DNA of 11,127 nucleotides from Cloacimonetes bacterium UBA5456 (GCA_002427325.1 DIQS01000070.1:39948-51074); one strand, 5' to 3'. Positions 1 through 8,646 are shown, counted from the stretch's first letter. Notes: a model not told the origin generated them from the sequence alone. Made by a program: numbers and translations.

Positions 1-168
1 GGTTCTGGTCATGATATGGTCATGATGTGGTCATGGGCATGAGCATATCATAAGCGGATGATAAGCTGATATCAGTAAGGAAGGCATAGGGATATAGTAA
101 GTTAGCTTGCATTGCTCTGGGGATATTCTTAAAATTGTTGAGAATGCGGGAATGTTCTTTAGATTTAC
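1..168. other. Flank downstream of mfd, no supported gene
   Basis: This is the stretch between the mfd stop codon and the left window edge. I see no convincing gene, no GC-rich hairpin followed by a T-run on the minus strand, and no tRNA. Two minus-strand frames happen to stay open for about 45 to 50 codons, but neither has a Shine-Dalgarno sequence or a recognisable protein. The segment contains a tandem repeat at 6-38 and a perfect 10-bp palindrome (CTGATATCAG) at 66-75. The next gene of the cluster, if there is one, would begin beyond the left edge. Confidence 0.6.
6..38. repeat. 11-bp tandem repeat, three copies
   Basis: Three consecutive 11-bp units start at 6, 17 and 28. The first two read TGGTCATGATA and TGGTCATGATG; the third diverges after TGGTCATG. 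Each unit contains the core GGTCATG. The array sits about 130 bp downstream of mfd and may extend no further, because the sequence after 38 loses the period. It may be a small slippage-prone intergenic repeat or a set of phased binding sites, since 11 bp is about one helical turn. Function is unknown. Confidence 0.6.
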
Positions 169-3100
169 TCAAATCGTGTTGAGAATTTCAATGCTGCGTT
201 CGAATTGATAAATCGGCTCTAAGTCCTTGTCTAATTGAATGATGACTCTCAATCCCTTTGATGCATCGAAACTAAGCGGTTCGCTAATCTTGGAACTGAG
301 TTTGAGTATCTTTTCTTTGGGCGGCATCTTATTCGGAAAGTATTCTAAGATGAGGTTGTTATTCTTAACTGTGCAAGTCTTTAGCTCGTGCTGTTTGGCG
401 AGGATATCGATCTTGAAATACATCATCAACCATCGAGCATTCTCCGGCAACGCGCCGAAGCGGTCTTCCAATTCCATCTCAAAATCGGCGATTTCATTAA
501 GATCGCCCAGCTCAGCCAGCCTGCGATAACTGCGCAATCTCTCTTCATCATCATCGATGTAACCATCTGGAAAATAGAGGTCTATCTCACTGCGGATATT
601 GCGACGCATAGCGGGATCCTCCTCCACCTCAATGTTGAAGGCTTCTCCGCTCTCGGCTGCCTCTATCGCACGCTTTAACATACGGTTATAATAGTTAAAA
701 CCAATGGCTTGGATGATGCCGCTTTGCTTTGTTCCCAGCACTGTTCCCGCTCCGCGAAGCTCCAAATCTCGTAGCGCAACTTGAAAACCGGCGCCGAGAT
801 AGTCATATTGCGTGAGAGCCTCCAGCCTTTTCCGGGCAATAGATGTAGTCCCTTTTGGAATAAGCAGATAGGCATAGGCGCGGCGGTTGCTTCTGCCCAC
901 CCTTCCGCGCATCTGATAGAGCTGGGCGAGTCCGAAATTGTCCGCTCTGTCGATGAGGATTGTGTTTGCATTTGGGATGTCTATGCCGTTTTCGATGATG
1001 GTGGTGGAGATAAGAACCTGGAACTCTTTATTTACAAAGGCTTTCATCACGGTCTCTAAAGCCTTTTCGGGCATCTGCGCATGTCCCACTGCAAAGCTCA
1101 CATCCGGCATTTCACGCATGAGCTCAGTGGCAATGGTGTCAATGGTTTGCACGCGATTATGCACGAAAAATACCTGTCCGCCGCGGTCGATTTCGCGTTG
1201 GATAGCGTCCTTGATGACCTGCATATCTCGCGGAGTGATGATGGTGCGGATGGGAAGTCGCTCTTTTGGCGAGGTCTGCATCAGGGAGATTTCTTTGAGT
1301 TTTGTGAGCGCCATATTCAAGGTTCGCGGGATGGGCGTTGCACTCATATATAACGTATCCACATTGCTTTGCAGTTTGCGGAGGCGGTCTTTATGGCGCA
1401 CGCCAAAGCGGTGTTCTTCGTCCACGACCAGGAGTCCCAAGCGCGGGAAACTGACGTCTTTCGAGAGCAATCTATGGGTGCCAATGGCGATATCTACTTT
1501 GCCGCTTTTGATGTCCTCTATGTCTTTGTTTAGCATCTCTTTAGTGCGGAATCTGCTGAGCAAGGCGATATGCACGGGATATTGCGCTAATCTTTCTTTG
1601 AAAACGCGAAAGTGTTGTTCAGCGAGTAGGGTGGTCGGCGCTAAGATCGCTGCTTGATAGCCGCTATTTATAGCCTTAAATGCTGCGCGAATAGCGACTT
1701 CCGTCTTGCCGAAGCCTACGTCTCCACAAAGCAGTCTCTCCATCGGCGAGGGTCTTTCCATGTTTTCCTTGATCTCGGCGGAAGCGCGAGCTTGATCCGG
1801 CGTATCGTCATAGATGAAAGACTCTTCCAATTCCTTTTGCCACTCTGTATCGGGCTTGTGAGGGATGCCGGGCCTTGCGCTGCGCTCGGCATAGAGGCGC
1901 ACCAAATCAGCGGCAATTAGCTCGATCTGTTGAGCGACCCTCTTCTTTGTATTCTGCCATTTCACGCTGCCGATCTTATTCAGCGTTGGCGCAACTCCTT
2001 CTTCTGCAACATATTTAGTGACCAGAGAGAGCTGGAAAGTGGGAACATAAACGCGGTCTTCATTGGCATAGCGCAGGATGAGGCACTCCACATCTTGCCC
2101 GTCCAATTTGATGATTTTGAGCCCCTCAAAGACGCCGACGCCGTGATCCACATGCACCACATAATCGCCCGGTTTGAGGTCGTCATAACTGATAATAGTC
2201 TCGCCCGGAGCAAAGCGCGAGGTGTATTTCCGGCGTTTATAACGATTGAATATCTCGTGATCCGTCCAGATCGAAAGACCGATATCCGTGATCGTAAAGC
2301 CTTGATTTAATACGCCGATATGAGAGCTGTAGTCTGCCGCTTGGTCGATGATCTCGCGCATTCTCTTGGCTTGTGAATTGTTGTCAAAAAGCAGGATATG
2401 AGCGTTGTCTGAACTCTTGATGCTCTCTGAGAGCAGTGGAATATCGCCTTCAAAAGGAGGTTGTGGGGCAAATGGGGCACGTAGGGAGTCCTTGCGTTCG
2501 GGGAAGATAAACTCACCTTGTGAAAGGAAATAGCTTCTGCTTTGGCGTCTGATTTTGCTGAATGCTGCTTCATCCAGGACAATCTTGTTCGGCTTCGGGA
2601 TCTTGCCTTTTATCTGAGATTTCAGCTCTTTATGATACTGGATTTCTGTCTGTTCAAATACGTTAACTATCTCTTCTTTAATGTAGTTATAGTTGCTGAA
2701 AAGTAGGATGCGCTCGGAGGCGGGAAAGTAGTCGGCAAAGCTGCATAATTGGTTTGTGAGCAGGCTAAAATAGTTCTCGATCCCCTCGAAAAAGCCGTGA
2801 TCTCGTACCTTTGCGATGATGACCGAGCCGGAATCTATGTCGTCAAGGGCAATCTCGCGGGCAGGAACAACGAGTATCTCATTGATCTCGCCGGAGATAG
2901 AGCGTTGTGTTGCCGCAGAGAATGCGCGAATACTGCTGATTTCGTCGCCCCAAAACTCCAGCCGGACGGGGTCTTCATTGGCGGGGCTAAATAGATCAAT
3001 GATGCCTCCACGCTTGGCGCATTGATAGACAGTAGATACTTGATATTGAACATCATAACCCATATTGAAAAGCTTGGTGATCAGTTTGTCCGGCTCGAAG

Positions 3101-3534
3101 CTATCGCCCTTTTTGAGAGTGAAGACATTCTTGGAAAGTAGTGCTTTGGAAGGCATGAGTCTCATGAATGAGCGGATGGAGAGGCTATAGATCGCCGGCT
3201 TTTGCTCAAGGCTCTTGATCAGCGTGTTTAGCCTTGTTGCGCGGATTGAGTAGTGCGGCGAACGTTCCTCATAGGGAAGTGTCTCATAATCAGGCAGATA
3301 GAAGGCATTATCACGCCCTACTAAGGTGCTGAGATCTTCCCAAAGTTCTTCTGCGATGATGTCGTCCTGAGAGACAAGGATCACGCTTTTCTTGCTCTTT
3401 TGCCAATAGTAAGCCGCTAAAAGCGCACGCGCACTTTGGTTCAGATTGTGTATCTGCGTGCCAGCTTCAAGGCTGTTTAATCCTCGGAAAAACGGCGACT
3501 TATCTAAGAGCGGAGCAACTTGCTCAAGTAGCAT
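169..3534 (-). CDS. mfd: Transcription-repair coupling factor Mfd
   Basis: Mfd is a DNA translocase that pushes stalled RNA polymerase off lesions and recruits UvrA for nucleotide excision repair. At 1121 residues it is close to the usual length (E. coli about 1148). Residues 1 to about 330 form the UvrB-like module, including RGGIIDLF near 175-182 and the LEFWGDEI segment near 192-199. The RNA polymerase interaction (CarD/TRCF-type) domain covers about 450-545, with HVDHGVGVFEGL at 461-472. The helicase core shows Walker A GDVGFGKTE at 604-612, the DEEH box at 705-708, SATPIPRTLN at 731-740, and motif VI QMRGRVGR at 874-881. The rest is the translocation motif and the C-terminal regulatory domain. 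The ATG overlaps the hisS stop in a TAATG junction. The sequence just upstream has only a weak AAAGA-type ribosome site, so reinitiation after hisS is likely. It is the last gene of the cluster in this window and looks intact. Confidence 0.98.
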   Translation of the reverse strand: MLLEQVAPLLDKSPFFRGLNSLEAGTQIHNLNQSARALLAAYYWQKSKKSVILVSQDDIIAEELWEDLSTLVGRDNAFYLPDYETLPYEERSPHYSIRATRLNTLIKSLEQKPAIYSLSIRSFMRLMPSKALLSKNVFTLKKGDSFEPDKLITKLFNMGYDVQYQVSTVYQCAKRGGIIDLFSPANEDPVRLEFWGDEISSIRAFSAATQRSISGEINEILVVPAREIALDDIDSGSVIIAKVRDHGFFEGIENYFSLLTNQLCSFADYFPASERILLFSNYNYIKEEIVNVFEQTEIQYHKELKSQIKGKIPKPNKIVLDEAAFSKIRRQSRSYFLSQGEFIFPERKDSLRAPFAPQPPFEGDIPLLSESIKSSDNAHILLFDNNSQAKRMREIIDQAADYSSHIGVLNQGFTITDIGLSIWTDHEIFNRYKRRKYTSRFAPGETIISYDDLKPGDYVVHVDHGVGVFEGLKIIKLDGQDVECLILRYANEDRVYVPTFQLSLVTKYVAEEGVAPTLNKIGSVKWQNTKKRVAQQIELIAADLVRLYAERSARPGIPHKPDTEWQKELEESFIYDDTPDQARASAEIKENMERPSPMERLLCGDVGFGKTEVAIRAAFKAINSGYQAAILAPTTLLAEQHFRVFKERLAQYPVHIALLSRFRTKEMLNKDIEDIKSGKVDIAIGTHRLLSKDVSFPRLGLLVVDEEHRFGVRHKDRLRKLQSNVDTLYMSATPIPRTLNMALTKLKEISLMQTSPKERLPIRTIITPRDMQVIKDAIQREIDRGGQVFFVHNRVQTIDTIATELMREMPDVSFAVGHAQMPEKALETVMKAFVNKEFQVLISTTIIENGIDIPNANTILIDRADNFGLAQLYQMRGRVGRSNRRAYAYLLIPKGTTSIARKRLEALTQYDYLGAGFQVALRDLELRGAGTVLGTKQSGIIQAIGFNYYNRMLKRAIEAAESGEAFNIEVEEDPAMRRNIRSEIDLYFPDGYIDDDEERLRSYRRLAELGDLNEIADFEMELEDRFGALPENARWLMMYFKIDILAKQHELKTCTVKNNNLILEYFPNKMPPKEKILKLSSKISEPLSFDASKGLRVIIQLDKDLEPIYQFERSIEILNTI

Positions 3535-4790
3535 TAATTATCTTTAATCCTATCTATGATTTGATTTAGACTAAGGTTCTCCTGTGTTCCATCGCTGAGG
3601 TTCTTAAGCATTGGTTTATCGAGCGTTACCTCTTCTTCGCCGATGATCATGGCATAGCGGGCTTTGCTCTGATCGGCAGCTTTCATTTGTGACTTAAACG
3701 AGCTCTTATCGGGGTTGTATTCCGCATAGATACCGGCTTTGCGAATGGCTTGCATGGGTCTCATCGCATAGCTTTCGGCACTTTCGCCCATTGCGATCAC
3801 ATAGACATCCGGAGCAAGTTCCTCAGGGAAGCTAATCCCTTGGCTTTCAAGTGCTAAGATCAAACGTTCAAAGCCGCCGGCAAAGCCCACAGCGGGGGTC
3901 GCTCTGCCGCCAATCTGCTCGATGAGTCCGTTATATCTGCCGCCGCCGGCGATGGTGTTTTGTGCGCCCAAAGAGTCCACAATGAACTCAAATGCGGTGT
4001 TTGTATAATAGTCTAAGCCACGCACGATAGAGGGGTTTACCACATAATCCACATCCATCTGTTCGAGGTAGAGGCGAGCCTTTTCAAAGTGATCCTGACA
4101 GTCGTCATCGAGATAGTCCAATTGGGAGGGTGCACCATGACGCAACTCTTTGCAAGAGGGAACCTTGCAGTCTAAGATGCGCCGCGGGTTGTTCTCATAT
4201 CGGTTCTGACAATCCTCGCAAAGTTTGTCAAAAACGGGCTGGAAAAACTCCCTGAGTGCCTTCTCATATTCTTTGGAACAATTCCCGCAACCGACACTAT
4301 TGATCTCAAGGCGGAAGTCCTTTAATCCCAGCTCTTTGAGGAACATCTGCTCAAGCGCGATGACCTCAGCATCATAATATGGATTATTGCTGCCGATAAA
4401 CTCTATACCGTATTGATAGAATTGACGATAGCGCCCTGCTTGGGGTCGGTCATAACGGAACATGGGGCCCATATAATAAAACTTGCTGTGCGCCGCTGTT
4501 TTGTCTAAGTGATTCTCCACAAAAGCGCGCACCACGGGGGCGGTTCCTTCTGGTCTGAGCGCAAAAGTGCGCCCCTTTTGGTCTGTAAAACGGTACATTT
4601 CCTTTTGGACAACGTCGGAACTCTCGCCGGAGCTTCGTTCAAAAAGCTCTGCCATCTCAAAAATGGGTGTGGTGATTTCTTCATATCCAAAACTGCTTGC
4701 AACGCGGCGAAATACGTCTTTCACGTAATTCCACTTTGCGCTCTGTGGGGGGATGATATCAAAGGTTCCTCGCGGGATTTTGTAGTTCAT
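3534..4790 (-). CDS. hisS: Histidyl-tRNA synthetase (HisRS)
   Basis: This class II aminoacyl-tRNA synthetase charges tRNA-His with histidine using ATP. At 418 residues it has the normal bacterial length. Visible landmarks are the N-terminal PRGTFDI (residues 6-12), class II motif 2 with FRYDRPQAGRYRQF at 111-124, and the HisRS-specific histidine-binding motif RGLDYYT at 257-263. Also present are the glycine-rich AGGGRYNGLI at 281-290 and motif 3 GFAGGFERL at 302-310. The anticodon-binding domain begins near 326. A central insertion carries paired cysteines (C168/C171, C191/C194) plus C208, C213 and C231, as in some bacterial HisRS groups. The start ATG overlaps the truA stop (ATGA), preceded by AGAGGA four bases upstream, which fixes this start. 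mfd follows with a 1-bp overlap. The identity is secure; metal binding by the cysteines is inference. Confidence 0.98.
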   Translation of the reverse strand: MNYKIPRGTFDIIPPQSAKWNYVKDVFRRVASSFGYEEITTPIFEMAELFERSSGESSDVVQKEMYRFTDQKGRTFALRPEGTAPVVRAFVENHLDKTAAHSKFYYMGPMFRYDRPQAGRYRQFYQYGIEFIGSNNPYYDAEVIALEQMFLKELGLKDFRLEINSVGCGNCSKEYEKALREFFQPVFDKLCEDCQNRYENNPRRILDCKVPSCKELRHGAPSQLDYLDDDCQDHFEKARLYLEQMDVDYVVNPSIVRGLDYYTNTAFEFIVDSLGAQNTIAGGGRYNGLIEQIGGRATPAVGFAGGFERLILALESQGISFPEELAPDVYVIAMGESAESYAMRPMQAIRKAGIYAEYNPDKSSFKSQMKAADQSKARYAMIIGEEEVTLDKPMLKNLSDGTQENLSLNQIIDRIKDN

Positions 4791-5581
4791 GGCTTCCTCT
4801 TTAAAAGCTCTTCATATTTATAGGTTTCTCTGCCGTATATAAGTTCGGCAGGATATTTAACATCAACGAGATAGAGTCCTTCCGCAGGTGCAGTCGTGAC
4901 GATATTTTGCCGCGGGCATCTATCAGCCAAAACCTCGGCAGTAGTATTCGCAGGCAGCTCAAAATGGGATATATTGCACAGCGTTCCAACGATGCGGCGC
5001 ACCATGTTGTGCAAGAATCTATCCGCTCTTACATCAAAGATATAGGAGTCATCAGTTTCGGTAATACTAATCTCTTTTATTTCGCAAAAGTGATTCGGTA
5101 CTTCAGGATTTGCCCTGCCATAGCTGGAAAAGTCGTGGTGCCCCAAGAGAAACACCGCAGCCTCTCGCATGGGCTCTGATCTCAGCTTGAGATAGGGGAT
5201 GTAGCCGCTATAGTTGCGATTGAACGGGGTTATGTCCTTGCTCATGATATATCTATAGCTGCGTTCATAAGCCTGGTAACGCGCTGAGAATTGTTCGTCT
5301 ATTTCCCATATTTGCAGAATCTTAATGTCATCCGGCAGCCAGAGTCTGAAAGCAAGCAATATCTGAGGCATGCCCATCTTTCCTTCATAGTCGAAGTGGG
5401 CATATTGCGAGAGTGCGTGCACCTTAGCATCCGTCCTGCCTGCTGCCACAACAGGTTGATAGCAGCGTGTAAATGCCGCCAAGGCACTTTCTACGACGCT
5501 CTGAATGCTGCGACCTCGCTTCTGCTTTTGCCAGCCGATGAAGCAACTGCCATCATATTCCATTCTAATGAGATAGCGCAT
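4787..5581 (-). CDS. truA: tRNA pseudouridine synthase A
   Basis: TruA converts uridines 38-40 in the tRNA anticodon arm to pseudouridine. In enteric bacteria its gene is the classical hisT locus, because loss of the modification in tRNA-His disturbs his-operon attenuation. The 264-residue protein has the full family length. Conserved parts are MRYLIRMEYDG at the N-terminus, the catalytic loop GRTDAKVHA at 48-56 with nucleophile D51, and RSYRYIM at 107-113. GHHDFSS follows at 147-153, the FLHNMVRRIVGTL helix at 189-201, and APAEGLYLVDV near 231-241. The catalytic loop has lysine where the family usually has glycine (GRTDxGVHA), a small oddity. The gene begins 14 bp after the membrane-protein stop with only a weak AGG/TGGA ribosome site, and its stop overlaps the hisS start. 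The product identity is firm. Confidence 0.97.
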   Translation of the reverse strand: MRYLIRMEYDGSCFIGWQKQKRGRSIQSVVESALAAFTRCYQPVVAAGRTDAKVHALSQYAHFDYEGKMGMPQILLAFRLWLPDDIKILQIWEIDEQFSARYQAYERSYRYIMSKDITPFNRNYSGYIPYLKLRSEPMREAAVFLLGHHDFSSYGRANPEVPNHFCEIKEISITETDDSYIFDVRADRFLHNMVRRIVGTLCNISHFELPANTTAEVLADRCPRQNIVTTAPAEGLYLVDVKYPAELIYGRETYKYEELLKRKP

Positions 5582-5595
5582 GATTAGTCCAGCCT

Positions 5596-6228
5596 TTAGT
5601 AACTGTGAACCAGCCCTAAGAGACAGAGGAAAAACAGTCCTGTCAGGTTTGCATAAGTGTGGTGAGTGCGCGCGGGAGCTTCTTGCAACATAAGCTCTTG
5701 CACTTTTGTGTCGATTGCCGAGCTCATATCGTGCACGCTTTTTCCGGCAAGGATGGCTTTATCAACGATTTGTCCCAGCTTCTCGCTTTTTGAGAGCTCT
5801 TTATATGTCTTGATATATTCTTGCAGAAAGAGATATGTGGCAAGAATGAAGGAGAACACTTTGTTGCCCATCTTGCTCTTGCGGAGGAACTTGCTTTGCT
5901 CGAGGAGAGCATTTTTGTTAATCACTCCCCAAGCAGCGACAGTGATGAGAACGAGGTGCAGAATCTTGCCCGAAAAGAGCAGGGACACCATGAATTCTAT
6001 CTTGAAAAGGGTAGCTAAAAGCCAGTATGCGGCGAAGAAGGGCAGAAGTTTGCGAAAGGCGAAAAGCATGATGCCATAAAGCTTTGGCTCTATTGCGAGA
6101 TATAGGATGAACAATAGGCTTTGCAGGGCGAGCTGACGCAGGCTAACTTCAAGTGTGCCGGCGATCCCAAAAAGGAAAGTGGCGAGCTTGAGATAGAGGT
6201 GTTGTTCGCGGATCAGCCCTCGTTTCAC
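5596..6228 (-). CDS. Integral membrane protein, possibly EcfT/CbiQ-like
   Basis: I do not firmly recognise this 210-residue protein. It is strongly hydrophobic, with likely membrane segments near 12-28, 32-48, 52-76 (one or two), 80-102, 122-138 and a C-terminal one near 192-208. A charged cytoplasmic-looking stretch covers about 138-190. The layout, an N-terminal hydrophobic bundle followed by FILATYLFLQEYIKTYKEL at 127-145, resembles the transmembrane T component (EcfT/CbiQ) of energy-coupling-factor transporters. The paired Ala-Arg-Gly coupling motifs of that family are not visible, and no ATPase or substrate-binding partner is nearby, so this is only a weak fold suggestion. Translation starts at GTG, overlapping the lipoprotein stop as GTGA. 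That tight coupling suggests the two proteins are made together and may act together in the envelope. truA follows after 14 bp. Confidence 0.75.
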   Translation of the reverse strand: MKRGLIREQHLYLKLATFLFGIAGTLEVSLRQLALQSLLFILYLAIEPKLYGIMLFAFRKLLPFFAAYWLLATLFKIEFMVSLLFSGKILHLVLITVAAWGVINKNALLEQSKFLRKSKMGNKVFSFILATYLFLQEYIKTYKELSKSEKLGQIVDKAILAGKSVHDMSSAIDTKVQELMLQEAPARTHHTYANLTGLFFLCLLGLVHSY

Positions 6229-8618
6229 GGCTTTATCTCGTCTGAGGAGTCTTCAAAGTCAGCCGGTGCATCTTCTATATGATCGGAGTTATCATGTTCA
6301 ATCTCGGCTGTGGGAACATCATTGGGAGCAGGCTCATTCGACTCTGGGGCAGTGTCCTCAGGTTCTGACTCTGCGGTATCACGCTCAGAAGTCTGGGCTT
6401 CGGCTGTATCTCCTTTTTGCTCCTGATCGGGCTCATCCAGGTCATCAGACGGCGGCGCGCCACTCTCCTCTTCCGAAGCTGTTTCTCCTGCATCTTCTTC
6501 ATCTTCAACAGGCTTTCTGCCGGGCACTTCCGTTCCCGCAGGGATGATGGGCAGAGGCTCAAAGTGATATAAAGTATCTATCGTTTCTTCATCACGATAG
6601 AGGAACTTCTTGCCATTATAGAACTTCCTTACTTCGGTGGCAAGCGTCGGATTATCCGCCTCTTCGAGGATGAAGTTTAGGTGGAAAAACGCCTGCGTGG
6701 TATCGGGATCGTCGAAGGTGTAATGCCAGCCCAAGCGATAGTAAGCGTTGTCTCTGAGGTCTTGATAAGTGCTTTGGGTAAAGTCTTGCATGACAGCTAT
6801 TAGGGAATCCGGCTGATCGGGATAATAGTCCAAGGCGAGGTCAAAGAGAAGGCGTGCATCCTCATAATCGGGATCCACCAAGGAAGGCGTTTTGCCTGCC
6901 TTAATTGCCTCTGCTGCTGCAAAATAGAGATTACGCGGATAATGCTCTTGCATGTGCTGAAAAACTTCCTCAGCCTCAGCGGTTTTGCTCTCATCTTGAT
7001 AAAAGAGGTGGAAGATGGAATAATAGCAGAAGGGCAAGATATCATTGTCAAACCGCTCGAGTGCGGTCTCGATATTCTGGATCTTGATAGCGGTCAGATC
7101 ACGCTCATCTCGCAACTGCGTAAGCCGTGTATTTAGCTGTGAAAGTCTTTCTGTATCAGATATTTCAGGCTCTTTGATTGCGTCTTCTTCTGAGGGCTCA
7201 TCCGGCACTTCAAGAGCGGCGATATCTTCAGGCGGCATACCTTCTGCAAGAGGTTCAAGATCAATATCTTCCGTCTCACTAAGCTCAATATCATCCTCGT
7301 TTTCCTCTTCAGCGACAGCCATAAGAAGACTATCGAGATCAGCCGCGATGACGCTGATGCTATCGATATCAGCTTGCATAGCGAGCACATACACTGACAA
7401 CGTGTCCAATTGCAACGCGAAGCTATCCTTTTGAGCGATGATGCCCCAATAGACGGCCAAAGAAGAATCCGGCAATTCAAGCGGACTAAAGAAGCTCTCC
7501 GCCCGCTGATAATGAGCATTGAGATATTCTTGCAAGTTCTTGTTTGGATCGATATTAGCACTGATCTTTGTGTGCCCGATTGCGGTAGCCTTTCTCTGCC
7601 CAATAGTCGCAATTTCAAGGGTCGGCGCTTCCACTCTCACTCGGTTAAAATATTGGATTGCACTATCCCTATTTCCTTGTTCATAATAGAGATAGTTCGC
7701 CCAATCGTAATAAGCCTGAGCGGATGGCTCTGTGCGGGCATAGCTCTTGGTTGTTTCCTCATAGCCCTTGAGCCCGGCATCGATCTTTCCCGTCGCTATA
7801 AGTGCTTGTGAATTGAGCAATTTCGCCTTGGAAAGCATCTCTGCCCGCCACTCATTGCGCAGCAGGGACTTCGTTGCCTTCAGAGCATATTCACTATCGC
7901 CTAACATGTGGCGATTGAGAGCGATATAGTATTGTGCTTCAAGCTTTTTCTCTTTGGTGATGCCGCGACTTTTGCTGAACTTATTGAACTCCTGCAAAGA
8001 GAGCTCATATTCGCCCTGATCGGCATAGTTTTTCCCATAGAGGAAGCTGGCTTCCTTATATTCTTTACTGTCCTTATAGTCTGTAATGATGCGCTTTAGC
8101 CAATATTGAGCACGATCATAATCCTTGTCTGCGATCTCAAATTCTGTGAGCAAAAGCAGTGCTTTGGCGTGATGTTTGCGAAAGGTGTTGTCTCGAACGA
8201 ATTGCTCCAAGACATTCTCTGAAGCTTCGATCTGGTTGACTTCTCTGAGCACCCGCGCCAAATAGAGATGCGTATCAGGGATGTATTTGCTATCGGGATA
8301 TCCTTTTATGAGGCTCTCGAAGGCGTCTTTTGCCTGGAAAGCGGCGTTCTTTTTATAATAAAGCGCGCGTGCCATGAGATAGACGGCCTCGTCTGCCTTG
8401 GGTCCCTTGCTGTCTTCAGTGAGGATAATCCCACATTTTTGAATGGTTTTGGTGTATTCATTCACCGCCTGCGCCGAGGGTTTTCCTTGCGCATTCACGC
8501 CTCTTGCCTGTGCCGTTTTGAAATATTTGCGAGCATTATACATAGTGTTGTTCAGCCCACAAGAGAACAGGCTAAGTGCAAGCAGCGCAATGAGACAGAG
8601 GCGGGCGATGCGTTTCAT
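6225..8618 (-). CDS. Large TPR-repeat lipoprotein with acidic tail
   Basis: This is a predicted exported lipoprotein of 797 residues, function unknown. Residues 1-20 are a textbook lipoprotein signal: KR, a hydrophobic core, then lipobox LFSC with the lipidated cysteine at 20. About 70-340 is a helical TPR-type array resembling BamD or other scaffold lipoproteins, with repeated A-x-x-x-Y/L patterns and YPDSKY near 107-112. About 436-488 is a very acidic linker, followed by a short possible coiled coil (about 490-523) and a second helical/TPR-like block (about 528-668). The last 95 residues or so (702-797) are Glu/Asp/Pro/Ser/Thr-rich, probably disordered, with a recurring DTA motif. I chose the ATG at 8618 because it places the signal peptide correctly and has GGGA eight bases upstream. 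An in-frame TTG at 8654 would add 12 residues and overlap hutH. A BamD-like or SprE/PorW-like scaffold role is conceivable but unproven. Confidence 0.85.
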   Translation of the reverse strand: MKRIARLCLIALLALSLFSCGLNNTMYNARKYFKTAQARGVNAQGKPSAQAVNEYTKTIQKCGIILTEDSKGPKADEAVYLMARALYYKKNAAFQAKDAFESLIKGYPDSKYIPDTHLYLARVLREVNQIEASENVLEQFVRDNTFRKHHAKALLLLTEFEIADKDYDRAQYWLKRIITDYKDSKEYKEASFLYGKNYADQGEYELSLQEFNKFSKSRGITKEKKLEAQYYIALNRHMLGDSEYALKATKSLLRNEWRAEMLSKAKLLNSQALIATGKIDAGLKGYEETTKSYARTEPSAQAYYDWANYLYYEQGNRDSAIQYFNRVRVEAPTLEIATIGQRKATAIGHTKISANIDPNKNLQEYLNAHYQRAESFFSPLELPDSSLAVYWGIIAQKDSFALQLDTLSVYVLAMQADIDSISVIAADLDSLLMAVAEEENEDDIELSETEDIDLEPLAEGMPPEDIAALEVPDEPSEEDAIKEPEISDTERLSQLNTRLTQLRDERDLTAIKIQNIETALERFDNDILPFCYYSIFHLFYQDESKTAEAEEVFQHMQEHYPRNLYFAAAEAIKAGKTPSLVDPDYEDARLLFDLALDYYPDQPDSLIAVMQDFTQSTYQDLRDNAYYRLGWHYTFDDPDTTQAFFHLNFILEEADNPTLATEVRKFYNGKKFLYRDEETIDTLYHFEPLPIIPAGTEVPGRKPVEDEEDAGETASEEESGAPPSDDLDEPDQEQKGDTAEAQTSERDTAESEPEDTAPESNEPAPNDVPTAEIEHDNSDHIEDAPADFEDSSDEIKP

Positions 8619-8646
8619 GACATGAATCCCAAAAGGCTTTTTAGCC

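Noticed and set aside
18..171. About 50-codon minus-strand frame starting at TTG over the mfd stop
   Set aside because: No Shine-Dalgarno sequence, no recognisable product, and another frame is open over the same bases, so this is probably chance.
938..1657. 239-codon plus-strand open frame opposite mfd
   Set aside because: It lies wholly inside the intact mfd gene, has no recognisable domain and a Ser/Arg-rich composition typical of antisense shadow frames.
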